Assembly: GCA_021788685.1 (NCBI GenBank)
Contig: JAJYKH010000004.1
Coordinates: forward strand, 1-24,931
Direction: 5' to 3'
From: Deltaproteobacteria bacterium
Lineage (GTDB): Bacteria > Desulfobacterota > Desulfobulbia > Desulfobulbales > UBA5123
DNA length: 24,931 nucleotides
The notes under the pieces were generated by a model, which saw only the letters and a program-made list of their open reading frames with translations, did not search any database and was not told where the DNA came from. Of the stretch, positions 1 to 7,331 are shown in pieces (position 1 is the stretch's first letter; every line of letters begins with the position of its first letter). The translations under genes and the position numbers were made by a program.

Positions 1-1
1 C

Positions 2-1408
2 CCGGCCGTGCCCCCGGCAGCCGCTTCCCAGGAGGCCCCGGTCCCGGCAGCCGCGGCGCCCCTGCCCCGGGAAACGGCGGCTTCTCCCGAGCCGGCGGCA
101 CCGACCTTCACGCCCGCTACTCCCATCCCTCCCGCCACCAGCGGCAACGGTAGCGCTCAGGCGGAGGCGAAAGGGCCGGCCCGCAAGGGCCGGGTCGGGG
201 ACGCCATCAAGGTGGACGTGGAGAAGCTGGACAGCTTGGTCAATGCGGTGGGCGAGCTGGTGATCATGCAGTCACTGGTGCGCCAGAATCCGCTGGTCGC
301 GGCCATCGGCGACCCCAAGCTGACCCGCGATTTTTCCCAGCTCTCCCGCATCACCACCGAGGTGCAGCGCACGGCCATGTCCATGCGGATGGTTCCTATC
401 CGCCAGACCTTCCAGAAGATGATTAGGCTGGTGCGGGACCTCTCCCACAAATCGGGCAAGCAGGTGGAGCTGGTCATGAGCGGGGAGGAGACCGAGATTG
501 ACCGCAACATGGTCGATTCCATCTACGATCCCCTCGTGCACATGATCCGCAACTCGGTGGACCACGGGGTGCAGCCCCCGGCCGAGCGCGAGAAGGCGGG
601 CAAGCCGCCCGCCGGCACCGTCCACCTGCGCGCCTACCAGAAGGGGGGGAACATCGTCATCGAGATCGAAGACGACGGCGAGGGCCTCAACACCGCCAAG
701 ATCCGCAAGAAGGCCCTTGAGCGAGGTCTCGTCAAGTCGGACGAGAATTTGAATGATCACGAGATCAACAACCTCATCTTCCTTCCCGGTTTTTCCACCG
801 CCGACAAGATCACCGACGTCTCCGGCCGGGGCGTCGGCATGGATGTGGTGAAGAAGACGGTGGAAAAGCTGCGGGGCAAGGTGGAGGTGCAGAGCCAGCC
901 CGGCAAGGGCTCGCTCTTTCTCCTTCGGCTGCCGCTCACCCTGGCGATCATCGACGGCATCATCGTCAAGGTCGGCGGTGAGCGCTACATCATCCCCACC
1001 ATTGCCATTCAGGAGTCGCTACGGCCGTCGGAGGCCCAGTACAGCACGGTCCACGGCAAGGGCGAGACCCTGGCCATCCGTGACAGGCTTATCCCCATCA
1101 TCCGCCTCTATGAGGTGTTCGGGGTGAAGCCGGTCCAGACCGACCCGCTCCAGGCCATTATGGTGGTGGTGGAGAACGAGGGGCGGCAGCGGGCCTTGAT
1201 GGTGGACGAGCTGCTCGGCAAGCAGGAGGTGGTGATCAAGAGCCTCGGGACTTACCTCCACGACACCAAGGGGGTGGCCGGCGGCACGATTCTGGGAGAC
1301 GGCCGGGTGGGGCTCATTCTCGACCTGGCAGGCCTGATCGGCAGCGGCAAGGGCGGCCGGTCGGCAGGCGCCGAGGAGGCGGAGCCGGCGGCTGAGGAGA
1401 TGTTCTGA
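2..1408 (+). CDS. cheA: Chemotaxis histidine kinase CheA, 5'-truncated by window edge
   Basis: CheA autophosphorylates in response to receptor arrays and passes phosphate to CheY and CheB. The visible part starts in a Pro/Ala-rich linker (to about base 190). The dimerisation domain follows (LDSLVNAVGELVIMQSL, about 226-280). The ATPase domain comes next, with N box HMIRNSVDHG (about 538-567), G1 box DDGEGL (about 674-691) and G2 box GRGVGMD (about 824-844). A C-terminal CheW-like P5 domain begins at about base 955. The frame is open to the left edge, and a GTG at base 8 sits in the linker, so it is not the true start. The phosphoacceptor HPt domain and the CheY/CheB-binding domain must lie upstream. 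The stop is TGA at 1406. It is the first visible gene of the che operon. The family is certain; only the N-terminus is missing. Confidence 0.97.
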   Translation, partial: PAVPPAAASQEAPVPAAAAPLPRETAASPEPAAPTFTPATPIPPATSGNGSAQAEAKGPARKGRVGDAIKVDVEKLDSLVNAVGELVIMQSLVRQNPLVAAIGDPKLTRDFSQLSRITTEVQRTAMSMRMVPIRQTFQKMIRLVRDLSHKSGKQVELVMSGEETEIDRNMVDSIYDPLVHMIRNSVDHGVQPPAEREKAGKPPAGTVHLRAYQKGGNIVIEIEDDGEGLNTAKIRKKALERGLVKSDENLNDHEINNLIFLPGFSTADKITDVSGRGVGMDVVKKTVEKLRGKVEVQSQPGKGSLFLLRLPLTLAIIDGIIVKVGGERYIIPTIAIQESLRPSEAQYSTVHGKGETLAIRDRLIPIIRLYEVFGVKPVQTDPLQAIMVVVENEGRQRALMVDELLGKQEVVIKSLGTYLHDTKGVAGGTILGDGRVGLILDLAGLIGSGKGGRSAGAEEAEPAAEEMF

Positions 1409-1415
1409 GGGGAGC

Positions 1416-1526
1416 ATTCAGCTGTCAGCATTCAGCGATCAGCACAGCAATTGGTGGGAGTCTTTCGAGTAGACCGCTGGCGACAGTTTTCGCTGTTGCT
1501 GACGGCTGAGAGCTGACCGCTGATCG
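1416..1526. repeat. TCAGC-rich imperfect inverted repeat, copy 1
   Basis: The gap between cheA and cheW holds a left arm of reiterated TCAGC units (1416-1445). A right arm of the complementary type follows (1492-1526, with GCTGACGGCTGAGAGCTGAC and CTGACCGCTG). The two arms could fold into a long imperfect hairpin. The 14-base string TTCAGCGATCAGCA (1431-1444) and the 10-base string CTGACCGCTG (1513-1522) recur in the same order in the gap before tatC (10326-10420). This therefore looks like a dispersed intergenic repeat family. No coding sequence is apparent here. Confidence 0.6.
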
Positions 1527-1588
1527 TTCATCAGGAGCTTACGGTGACCGGCAACCGGTCAGGGCGCAAACGGGACAGGAGGTGCATT

Positions 1589-2092
1589 ATGGCGGCAAGC
1601 GGAGCGGCGGCGCTGGAGCAGGAAGGCGGGGGCCTGGAGGGCAAATACCTCACCTTTGCCCTGGGCAAGGAGGAATACGGGATCGGCATTCTCAAGGTGC
1701 GGGAGATCATCGGCCTGATGGAGATCACCGCGGTCCCGCACACGCCCCCGTATATCAAGGGGGTGATCAACCTCCGGGGGCGGGTCATCCCGGTGCTCGA
1801 CCTGCGCATCAAATTCGGCATGTCTGAGCGGGAGTACGACGAGCGCACCTGCATCATCGTCGTCGAGGTGCAGGCCTCCTCCGGGACGGTGCAGGTGGGG
1901 ATGCTGGTGGATTCGGTTTCCGAGGTGCTGAACATCGGCGCGGAGGAGATCGAGCCGCCGCCCGCCTTCGGCGGCAGCACCGACACCGCCAACATCATGG
2001 GCATGGCCAAGGTCAAGGGCAAGGTCAAGATCCTGCTCGACACCGACCGGGTGATCGGCAAGACAACCCTGGAGCAGTTGGGCGATCTGTAG
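1589..2092 (+). CDS. cheW: Chemotaxis coupling protein CheW
   Basis: CheW is the cytoplasmic adaptor that couples methyl-accepting receptors to the CheA P5 domain. The 167-residue product is a single CheW domain. Family hallmarks are KYLTFALGKEEYGIGILKV near the N-terminus, PPYIKGVINLRGRVIPVLDL in the middle and KGKVKILLDTDRVI near the end. The ATG at 1589 is chosen because AGGAGGT (1577-1583) lies five bases upstream. An in-frame GTG at 1544 would add 15 unconserved residues and has no such site. The gene lies 180 bases downstream of cheA, across the TCAGC repeat, and 20 bases before cheR, and belongs to the same operon. Confidence 0.95.
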   Translation: MAASGAAALEQEGGGLEGKYLTFALGKEEYGIGILKVREIIGLMEITAVPHTPPYIKGVINLRGRVIPVLDLRIKFGMSEREYDERTCIIVVEVQASSGTVQVGMLVDSVSEVLNIGAEEIEPPPAFGGSTDTANIMGMAKVKGKVKILLDTDRVIGKTTLEQLGDL

Positions 2093-2112
2093 TCCCGGTA
2101 AACAGCTGACTC

Positions 2113-2949
2113 ATGGTCTTTCAGTATGCCAAGCTGACCGATGGAGAATTTCAGAAGTTCAGCGAGCTCATTTTCCGGCAGGCGGGAATCCACCTGAAAC
2201 CGGAGAAGAAGGAGCTGCTGAACACGAGGCTTGGCAAACGGCTGCGGGCCTGCGGCATCGACTCCTTCCGGAAATATTATGATCTGGTGGTCAATGACCG
2301 GAGCGGGGCCGAGCTCATCCATCTGATCGACTGCGTTTCCACCAACTTCACCAGTTTTTTTCGGGAACATTCCCATTTCGATTTTCTCCGCTCGGCCATT
2401 CTTCCCCAGTTTGCCGCCGGTGGGCGCTGGGGCCGTCAGGAGATGGCCCTGTGGTCGGCCGCCTGCTCTTCGGGCGAGGAACCCTATACCCTGGCGATGG
2501 TCTTGGAAGAGTTCCAGCGCCAGGAGCCGGCTTTCCGCTACCGGATCATGGCCACCGACATTTCGACACGGGTGCTCGCCCAGGCGGAGCGGGGGATTTA
2601 CGCCCAGGACCGCGTGGAGACGGTGCCTGCCGATTTGCTGCGGCGGTACTTTCAGAAGGGCAGCGGGCAAAGCGCCGGTTATGTGAAGGTGAAGGAGCAG
2701 CTCAAGCAGCGAATTTCCTTCCGCCGGTTCAACCTGATGGACGATTTTCCCTGGCGGGACGAGCTGCACGTGATTTTTTGCCGCAATGTCATGATCTATT
2801 TCAACCGACCCACCCAGGAAGAGCTGGTGAACAAGTTCCACCGCTGCCTCGCTCCCGGGGGATACCTGTTCATCGGCCATTCCGAAAGCCTGGCCAGTCT
2901 CAGGCAGGAGCTCAAGCAGGTGGCCTCGACCGCCTACCGCAAAGAGTAG
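2113..2949 (+). CDS. cheR: Chemotaxis receptor methyltransferase CheR
   Basis: CheR transfers methyl groups from S-adenosylmethionine to glutamates on chemoreceptors for adaptation. The 278-residue protein has the N-terminal helical CheR domain (about residues 5-60) followed by the SAM methyltransferase domain. Visible signatures are CVSTNFTSFFRE, the SAM loop WSAACSSGEEPYTLAM, ATDIS, FCRNVMIYF and GYLFIGHSESL. Length is normal for the family and there is no TPR extension. No strong Shine-Dalgarno precedes the ATG, but the N-terminal alignment fits this start. It sits between cheW and cheD in the operon and opposes CheB. Confidence 0.96.
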   Translation: MVFQYAKLTDGEFQKFSELIFRQAGIHLKPEKKELLNTRLGKRLRACGIDSFRKYYDLVVNDRSGAELIHLIDCVSTNFTSFFREHSHFDFLRSAILPQFAAGGRWGRQEMALWSAACSSGEEPYTLAMVLEEFQRQEPAFRYRIMATDISTRVLAQAERGIYAQDRVETVPADLLRRYFQKGSGQSAGYVKVKEQLKQRISFRRFNLMDDFPWRDELHVIFCRNVMIYFNRPTQEELVNKFHRCLAPGGYLFIGHSESLASLRQELKQVASTAYRKE

Positions 2950-3025
2950 ACGAAGTCGGCCCAGCTTCATTAACACTACTGCGGGCCCGAATGAAAAGGG
3001 CTGCCAGATACGCCAACGGAGCCTG

Positions 3026-3505
3026 ATGAAGATCGTCGTCGGCATTTCTGACATGAAGGTGAGCAATGATCCCAGCGACACCTTGATCACCTATTCCCTG
3101 GGCTCCTGCATCGGGCTCGTGATCTGGGATCCGGTGGCCAAGGTGGGCGGGCTTCTCCATTATATGCTGCCCGACAGCACGATCGATCCCGTCCGGGCGG
3201 AGCAGAAACCCTGCATGTTCGCCGACAGCGGTATCCCCAGGCTGTTCAAGGAGGCCTACCGGCTGGGGGCGGCCAAGAACCGGCTGGTGGTGAAGGCGGT
3301 GGGCGGGTCGCAGATCATGGACGAGTCGGGAGTGTTCAATATCGGCAAGCGCAACTACATGGCCTTGCGCAAGATTTTTTGGAAGAACAAGGTGATGATC
3401 ACCAAGGAGGACATCGGCGGCATGGTCAACCGGACCGTCAGCCTGCACGTGGGCTCCGGGGCCACGGCCTTGAAAGTGTCCGGGCGGGGGGAATTCGAGC
3501 TATGA
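3026..3505 (+). CDS. cheD: Chemoreceptor glutamine deamidase CheD
   Basis: CheD deamidates specific receptor glutamines to glutamates and in some bacteria binds the CheC/CheX-type phosphatase. The 159-residue protein has the expected catalytic arrangement: Thr22 and Cys28 in the segment TYSLGSCIG, and His45 in GGLLHYMLPDS. These correspond to the Cys-His-Thr triad described for CheD. The motif KAVGGSQIM is also typical. A short ACGGAG site (about 3016-3021) precedes the ATG. Its stop codon overlaps the start of the HDOD gene (ATGA at 3502-3505), implying translational coupling. There is no CheC here; CheX, encoded downstream, is the nearest functional substitute. Confidence 0.95.
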   Translation: MKIVVGISDMKVSNDPSDTLITYSLGSCIGLVIWDPVAKVGGLLHYMLPDSTIDPVRAEQKPCMFADSGIPRLFKEAYRLGAAKNRLVVKAVGGSQIMDESGVFNIGKRNYMALRKIFWKNKVMITKEDIGGMVNRTVSLHVGSGATALKVSGRGEFEL

Positions 3506-4347
3506 GCCGTCTCGAGGAGATCCTCAACCTGATCGACCGCATTCCGCCTTTCCCCAAGGTGGCCCAGCGGGTCATGGAGATGCTCAAGAATCCCGACGTC
3601 ACCGCCCATGCCCTGGCCGAGGTGATCCAGTACGATCAGGCGATCACCGCGAACGTGCTGAAGATCTGCAATGCCGCCTACTTCGGCTTGCCGCGCAAGG
3701 TTTCTTCCCTGGACGAGGCCTTGGTCGTGCTCGGCCATGAGATGCTGAAAGAGGTGATCATCACCAGCAGCAGCGCGCGCTTCTTCAAGGGCCCGGCCGG
3801 CGAGGGCTACCAGCTGGAGCAGGGCGAGCTGTGGCGCCATTCGGTGGCGACCGCCATCATGGCCAAGCGGCTGGTGCGGCACATCCCCCGGGTGGATCCC
3901 GGAATCGCGTTCACCACCGGTCTTCTGCACGATATTGGCAAACGGTTCCTGAGCAGCTTCGTGGCGGACGATTTCAAGAAGATCATGACGGCGGTGGCCA
4001 GAGAAAACTGTGCTTTCGTGGAGGCGGAAAAGCAGCTCCTCGGGGCCGACCATGCCCATATCGGCGGGGTGATTCTCGAAAAATGGGAGTTCTCGCCAGC
4101 CATGGTCCGCTCGGTCAGGATGCACCACGATGCGGACGCCTTGCGCCAGGACCCGCTCACCGCCCTGATCGCCCTCAGCAATACTCTGGTGATCTCGGCG
4201 GGAATCGGAGTGGGTGCGGATGGTCTGGCCACCAAGCTTCAGGGCGAGGCCCTCAAACGGTTCGCGATCAGCCAGCCGCTCCTGGACCTCTGCATGGCCG
4301 ATCTGCTGCTCGAAATGGAACAAGCTGAAGAATTGTTTCACATCTGA
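3502..4347 (+). CDS. HDOD-domain signalling protein
   Basis: HDOD proteins are non-catalytic relatives of HD phosphohydrolases, found in bacterial signalling and motility loci; the exact role of this one is unknown. The 281-residue protein is almost entirely the HDOD domain. Its opening is RIPPFPKVAQRVMEML. YDQAITANVLKICNAAYFG follows, then ALVVLGHEMLKEVI, and later GLLHDIGKRFLS and MHHDAD. HD-like residues are present (RHS near residue 112 and LLHDIGK). The terminal Asp of true HD enzymes appears replaced, since ALSNTLV stands where ADxL is expected, so catalysis is doubtful. The ATG overlaps the cheD stop by four bases, so this start is well supported. Placement inside the che operon suggests a link to chemotactic or c-di-GMP signalling. 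Confidence 0.88.
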   Translation: MSRLEEILNLIDRIPPFPKVAQRVMEMLKNPDVTAHALAEVIQYDQAITANVLKICNAAYFGLPRKVSSLDEALVVLGHEMLKEVIITSSSARFFKGPAGEGYQLEQGELWRHSVATAIMAKRLVRHIPRVDPGIAFTTGLLHDIGKRFLSSFVADDFKKIMTAVARENCAFVEAEKQLLGADHAHIGGVILEKWEFSPAMVRSVRMHHDADALRQDPLTALIALSNTLVISAGIGVGADGLATKLQGEALKRFAISQPLLDLCMADLLLEMEQAEELFHI

Positions 4348-4383
4348 AGAAAATTCGAAAGAGAAGCAAGCGGAGAATGAGAT

Positions 4384-4833
4384 ATGGCCTTCAACATTCT
4401 GATAGCGGATGACTCCGAGACCATGCGGGCGGCAATCAAGAAAGTGGTCACCATGTCGGGAGTGCCGGTGGGGGAATTTTACGAGGCGGGGAACGGCAAG
4501 GAGGCGTTGGCTGTCCTGGAGAATGCCTGGGTAGACGTCATCCTCTCCGATATCAACATGCCCGAGATGAACGGCATCGAGCTGCTCGGGGAAATCAAAA
4601 AAAACCGAGTGCATGCCAACCTGCCGGTCATCTTCATCACCACCGAGTCGAGCGAGGCCCGGGTGGAGGAGGCCAAAAAGATCGGCGCAGCCGGCTACAT
4701 CAAGAAGCCCTTCCTCCCGGAGACCATCAAGAAGATTCTCTGTGAGGTCCTGGAAAAGGCCTACGAGCAGCGTCTTTCCGAGGAGATGGGAGGGGGCCGC
4801 CAAGGTGAGGCCGATGAGGACATGGATTTCTAA
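4384..4833 (+). CDS. cheY: CheY-like single-domain response regulator
   Basis: This receiver-only protein would accept phosphate from CheA and act on the flagellar motor switch. The 149 residues show the receiver acidic pair Asp9-Asp10 (ILIADDSETM), phosphoacceptor Asp56 (LSDINMPEMNG), Thr86/Thr87 (IFITTES) and Lys108 (GYIKKPF). An acidic, Gly-rich tail of about 25 residues follows the receiver fold and is longer than in the enteric protein. GGAG (4372-4375) lies eight bases before the ATG. The gene sits between the HDOD gene and cheX, consistent with CheX dephosphorylating it. Another CheY role, independent of the motor, cannot be excluded. Confidence 0.92.
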   Translation: MAFNILIADDSETMRAAIKKVVTMSGVPVGEFYEAGNGKEALAVLENAWVDVILSDINMPEMNGIELLGEIKKNRVHANLPVIFITTESSEARVEEAKKIGAAGYIKKPFLPETIKKILCEVLEKAYEQRLSEEMGGGRQGEADEDMDF

Positions 4834-4933
4834 GATCTGCTTACCCTGGAAGGCGCTCTCTCCCCGGAACCATGGAAACAGACCGGCGGGATTGATTCCA
4901 AGACGGACCTGATCAGCTGCGGGAGGCTGCGGG

Positions 4934-5389
4934 ATGGATGTCGAGCTGAAAAAAAAGCTGTACCGGACTTTATCGGAAGTCTTCGAAACGATGTTTTTCA
5001 CCATCCTGGAGCCCTTAGAGGAGCCGCCCGTCCCGGAAGAGGCGAGCGGGGAAGACCATTTCGAGGCGGTGATCGGCTACCGGGGCGACCGGGAGGGAAC
5101 CTTCCGTTTCTATTTTCCGGAGCAGCTCGCCCGCTACATCACCTTCAACTTCCTCGGCCTCGAACCGGACGAGGTGACCGAGCGCCAATTGCTCGATACG
5201 GTGAAGGAAACCGCCAACATGGCGGTGGGGAGCCTGCTGGGCAAACTGGACCCCGAAGGACGCTGCCAGTTGGGGATTCCCGAATCGCGCCGGGCGGTTT
5301 TCCCCCCGCCCTGGTTGGCCGCCCACCCCGGGGCGGCCGCCTTCAATTCCGAGCAGGGAATCCTGTGGCTCGTCTACGAAGCCAACTGA
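4934..5389 (+). CDS. cheX: CheX-type CheY-P phosphatase
   Basis: CheX family proteins dephosphorylate CheY-P through a conserved Glu-x-x-Asn motif on a long helix. In this 151-residue protein that motif is Glu92-x-x-Asn95 within DTVKETANMAVGSLLGKLD. The preceding beta segments (GYRGDREGTFRFYFPEQLA) and the helix FNFLGLEPDEV match the CheX/CheC fold. The short length, with a single ExxN helix, favours CheX over CheC, which usually carries two. The gene lies 100 bases after cheY and 45 bases before cheB. Assignment rests on the motif and context. Confidence 0.82.
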   Translation: MDVELKKKLYRTLSEVFETMFFTILEPLEEPPVPEEASGEDHFEAVIGYRGDREGTFRFYFPEQLARYITFNFLGLEPDEVTERQLLDTVKETANMAVGSLLGKLDPEGRCQLGIPESRRAVFPPPWLAAHPGAAAFNSEQGILWLVYEAN

Positions 5390-5434
5390 GTCAGCAGGAA
5401 TTTCCGGAATCGCTTCGGTGAGGGAGGGGCTGAC

Positions 5435-6475
5435 ATGAGCAAGATCAGGGTCCTGGTCGTCGATGATTCGGCGGTTGTCCGCAAAGTATTCAGCGACGAG
5501 CTTTCCCGGGAGAGCGACATCGAGGTGATCGGCACCGCCCCTGACCCCTATGTGGCCCGGGACCTGATCGTCAACCTCCGGCCCGACGTGGTGACTCTCG
5601 ATATCGAGATGCCGCGGATGGATGGCCTGACCTTCCTCCGCAAGCTGATGAAGTACTTTCCCCTGCCGGTGATCATCGTCAGCTCCCTCACGCGCGAGGG
5701 GGGCGCCCTGGCGCTCGAGGCGATGGACATCGGGGCGGTGGACGTGGTCTCCAAGCCCGGCGAGGCCTACTCGGTGGGGGACATGAGCGTTCAGCTCGCC
5801 GAGAAGATCAGGGCGGCCGCCCGGGTGGATATGGCCCACCGGGCGGCCCTGGCGGCCCAGCGGCGGGCGGCCTCTCCTGTCGTCGCCCCCCAGCGCGCCT
5901 TGGCCCAGAGCACCAACAAGATCATCGCCATCGGCGCCTCCACCGGCGGCACCGAGGCGATCAAGGCGGTGCTCACCCAGCTGCCGCCCAACGTGCCGGG
6001 CATCCTCATCGTGCAGCACATGCCCGCCAACTTCACCACCAGCTTTGCCAAACGCCTCGACAGCCTCTGCCAGGTTCGGGTGAAAGAGGCGGAGGACGGC
6101 GATTCGGTGGTCCCCGGGACCGCCCTCCTCGCGCCGGGCAATTTCCACATGGTCATGCGGCGGAGCGGCGCCCGCTATTACGTGAACATCAAGACCGGTC
6201 CCCTGGTCTGTCATCAGCGGCCGGCGGCTGACGTGCTGTTCAATTCGGTGGCCGCCTATGGCGGCAGCAACGCGGTGGGCGTGATCCTCACCGGCATGGG
6301 CAAGGACGGCGCCCAAGGGCTGCTGAAGATGAAGGAGGCCGGCGCCCGCACGATCGCCCAGGACGAGAAGAGCTGCGTGGTCTTCGGTATGCCTAAGGAG
6401 GCTATCAAGCTGGGGGCGGTGGACGAGGTGGTGTCCCTCGACAGGATCAGCCAGGCGATTGTCGATCTGCTATAA
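5435..6475 (+). CDS. cheB: Chemotaxis methylesterase/deamidase CheB
   Basis: CheB removes methyl groups from receptor glutamates when its receiver domain is phosphorylated by CheA. The 346-residue protein has an N-terminal receiver (VLVVDDSAVVRK; phosphoacceptor Asp56 in TLDIEMPRMDG; Lys in VVSKPG). An Ala/Arg-rich linker (about residues 125-155) leads to the methylesterase domain. The catalytic triad is visible as Ser169 (GASTGG), His195 (VQHMP) and Asp291 (GMGKDG). GAGGGAGGGG lies just upstream of the ATG. It is the last gene of the visible che operon. The following region carries no plus-strand gene. Confidence 0.96.
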   Translation: MSKIRVLVVDDSAVVRKVFSDELSRESDIEVIGTAPDPYVARDLIVNLRPDVVTLDIEMPRMDGLTFLRKLMKYFPLPVIIVSSLTREGGALALEAMDIGAVDVVSKPGEAYSVGDMSVQLAEKIRAAARVDMAHRAALAAQRRAASPVVAPQRALAQSTNKIIAIGASTGGTEAIKAVLTQLPPNVPGILIVQHMPANFTTSFAKRLDSLCQVRVKEAEDGDSVVPGTALLAPGNFHMVMRRSGARYYVNIKTGPLVCHQRPAADVLFNSVAAYGGSNAVGVILTGMGKDGAQGLLKMKEAGARTIAQDEKSCVVFGMPKEAIKLGAVDEVVSLDRISQAIVDLL

Positions 6476-6539
6476 AAGGTGGATCATTGAAGTCCGATTT
6501 TTGAAGTGAAAACCAAAAATCCTCAATCTCAAATCAAAA

Positions 6540-7075
6540 ATAACCCTCCCAACATCAACACTTTTCTTTACTCCGCTCCCCCCGTTAAACCCACCCTGGC
6601 CGTGGGCCCCACCTCCCGGTGGCAGGGAATGATTAGGGCCAGGGGGGTGGCATGGCAGGCGCCGCCCACCGCCCTGGCATGGCCGCTGCCCCTTATTTCG
6701 GCGGGCAGTTCCCCGTACATCCTCACCTCCATACGAAATTCGGGTGAGCAACTCCCAGAGGGGCTGGCGGAAAGGGGGACCGTATGCCCTAAAAACAGCG
6801 AGTGGCACGGAAAGGAAAATTCGGCGTCGCCGGTAAAGAACAGATGAAAGCGCTCAAGGATTTCTTCCCGGAGCCGATGCGAAGAATGGAGGGAGGCGCC
6901 TGGGAAGCGCCGGCGCTGGAAATGGCTGGCGTGGTGATGGGCGGCCGCGGAAAAGGGGAGGTGCAGGGCCAGCCTCCCAGGCGAGGGCACTGAAAGGAAG
7001 CCGTCACAGCGGCAGACGGCTGTCGCGAACAAAGGCCGGTCAGCCGGGAGTGGCGCGGGCAACGGGGGGGCATGC
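6540..7075 (-). pseudogene. ogt: Degenerate O6-alkylguanine-DNA alkyltransferase (Ogt/MGMT) pseudogene
   Basis: Read on the minus strand, this stretch spells an alkyltransferase broken across two alternating frames. LREEILERFHLFFTGDAEF (about 6822-6880) matches the helix before the active domain. GPPFRQPLWELLTRISYG (about 6733-6784) is in the other frame. MYGELPAEIRG and ARAVGGACHATPLALIIPCHRE (about 6613-6720) return to the first frame and include the active-site PCHR, whose Cys codon is complementary to 6622-6624. GGFNGGSGVKK (about 6570-6595) switches again. At least three indels, near 6787, 6725 and 6600, separate the pieces. The family repairs alkylated guanine by a one-use Cys transfer. 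The N-terminal part near 7000 is poorly conserved, so the 5' boundary is approximate. It has no gene neighbours on its strand. Confidence 0.75.
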
Positions 7076-7237
7076 TTGTACGTCTTTGAATTTTTTTTTG
7101 CCGGGCTTCTTTCTTTTTTCCGTCCATATATAGTAGGCTGAATGCGGATTTGTACGATATATGGTTGTTTTTGCTAAAAATGGAGAGCTGTTCGGGCGCA
7201 AAAACAACAAGTTGCGGTTAATATTTGCAAAATTACC

Positions 7238-7267
7238 TTGACTTTGTCTCTCGTTTTCATTTATTAG
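7238..7267 (+). promoter_or_regulatory. Candidate sigma-70 promoter for the carboxypeptidase gene
   Basis: In an AT-rich stretch between the alkyltransferase pseudogene and the carboxypeptidase gene there is a good -35 box, TTGACT (7238-7243). A weaker -10 box TATTAG (7262-7267) follows at 18-base spacing. Transcription would start near 7274, leaving a leader of about 58 bases. This argues against the in-frame GTG at 7275 as the translation start. Confidence 0.45.
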
Positions 7268-7331
7268 ATTTCAGGTGCGGGACGGGCATTTCGGCAATCA
7301 GAAAAAGAGCATCTCGGGGGAAGAAGGAGTT

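Noticed and set aside
1531..3090. Minus-strand open frame of 519 codons opposite cheW and cheR
   Set aside because: Antisense shadow of two clear genes, with no ribosome site and no family resemblance.
3355..5004. Long minus-strand open frame of 549 codons opposite cheD, the HDOD gene and cheY
   Set aside because: The plus strand carries three well-conserved genes here. The antisense frame is open because of GC-rich third positions and shows no recognisable domain.
5015..6316. Minus-strand open frame of 433 codons opposite cheX and cheB
   Set aside because: Its His/Gly/Asp-rich composition is what the complement of GC-rich coding DNA produces. CheB is certain on the other strand.
6506..6847. 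Plus-strand open frame of 113 codons after cheB
   Set aside because: It is antisense to the alkyltransferase relic, has no ribosome site and begins in an AT-rich stretch. The minus strand explains the sequence better.
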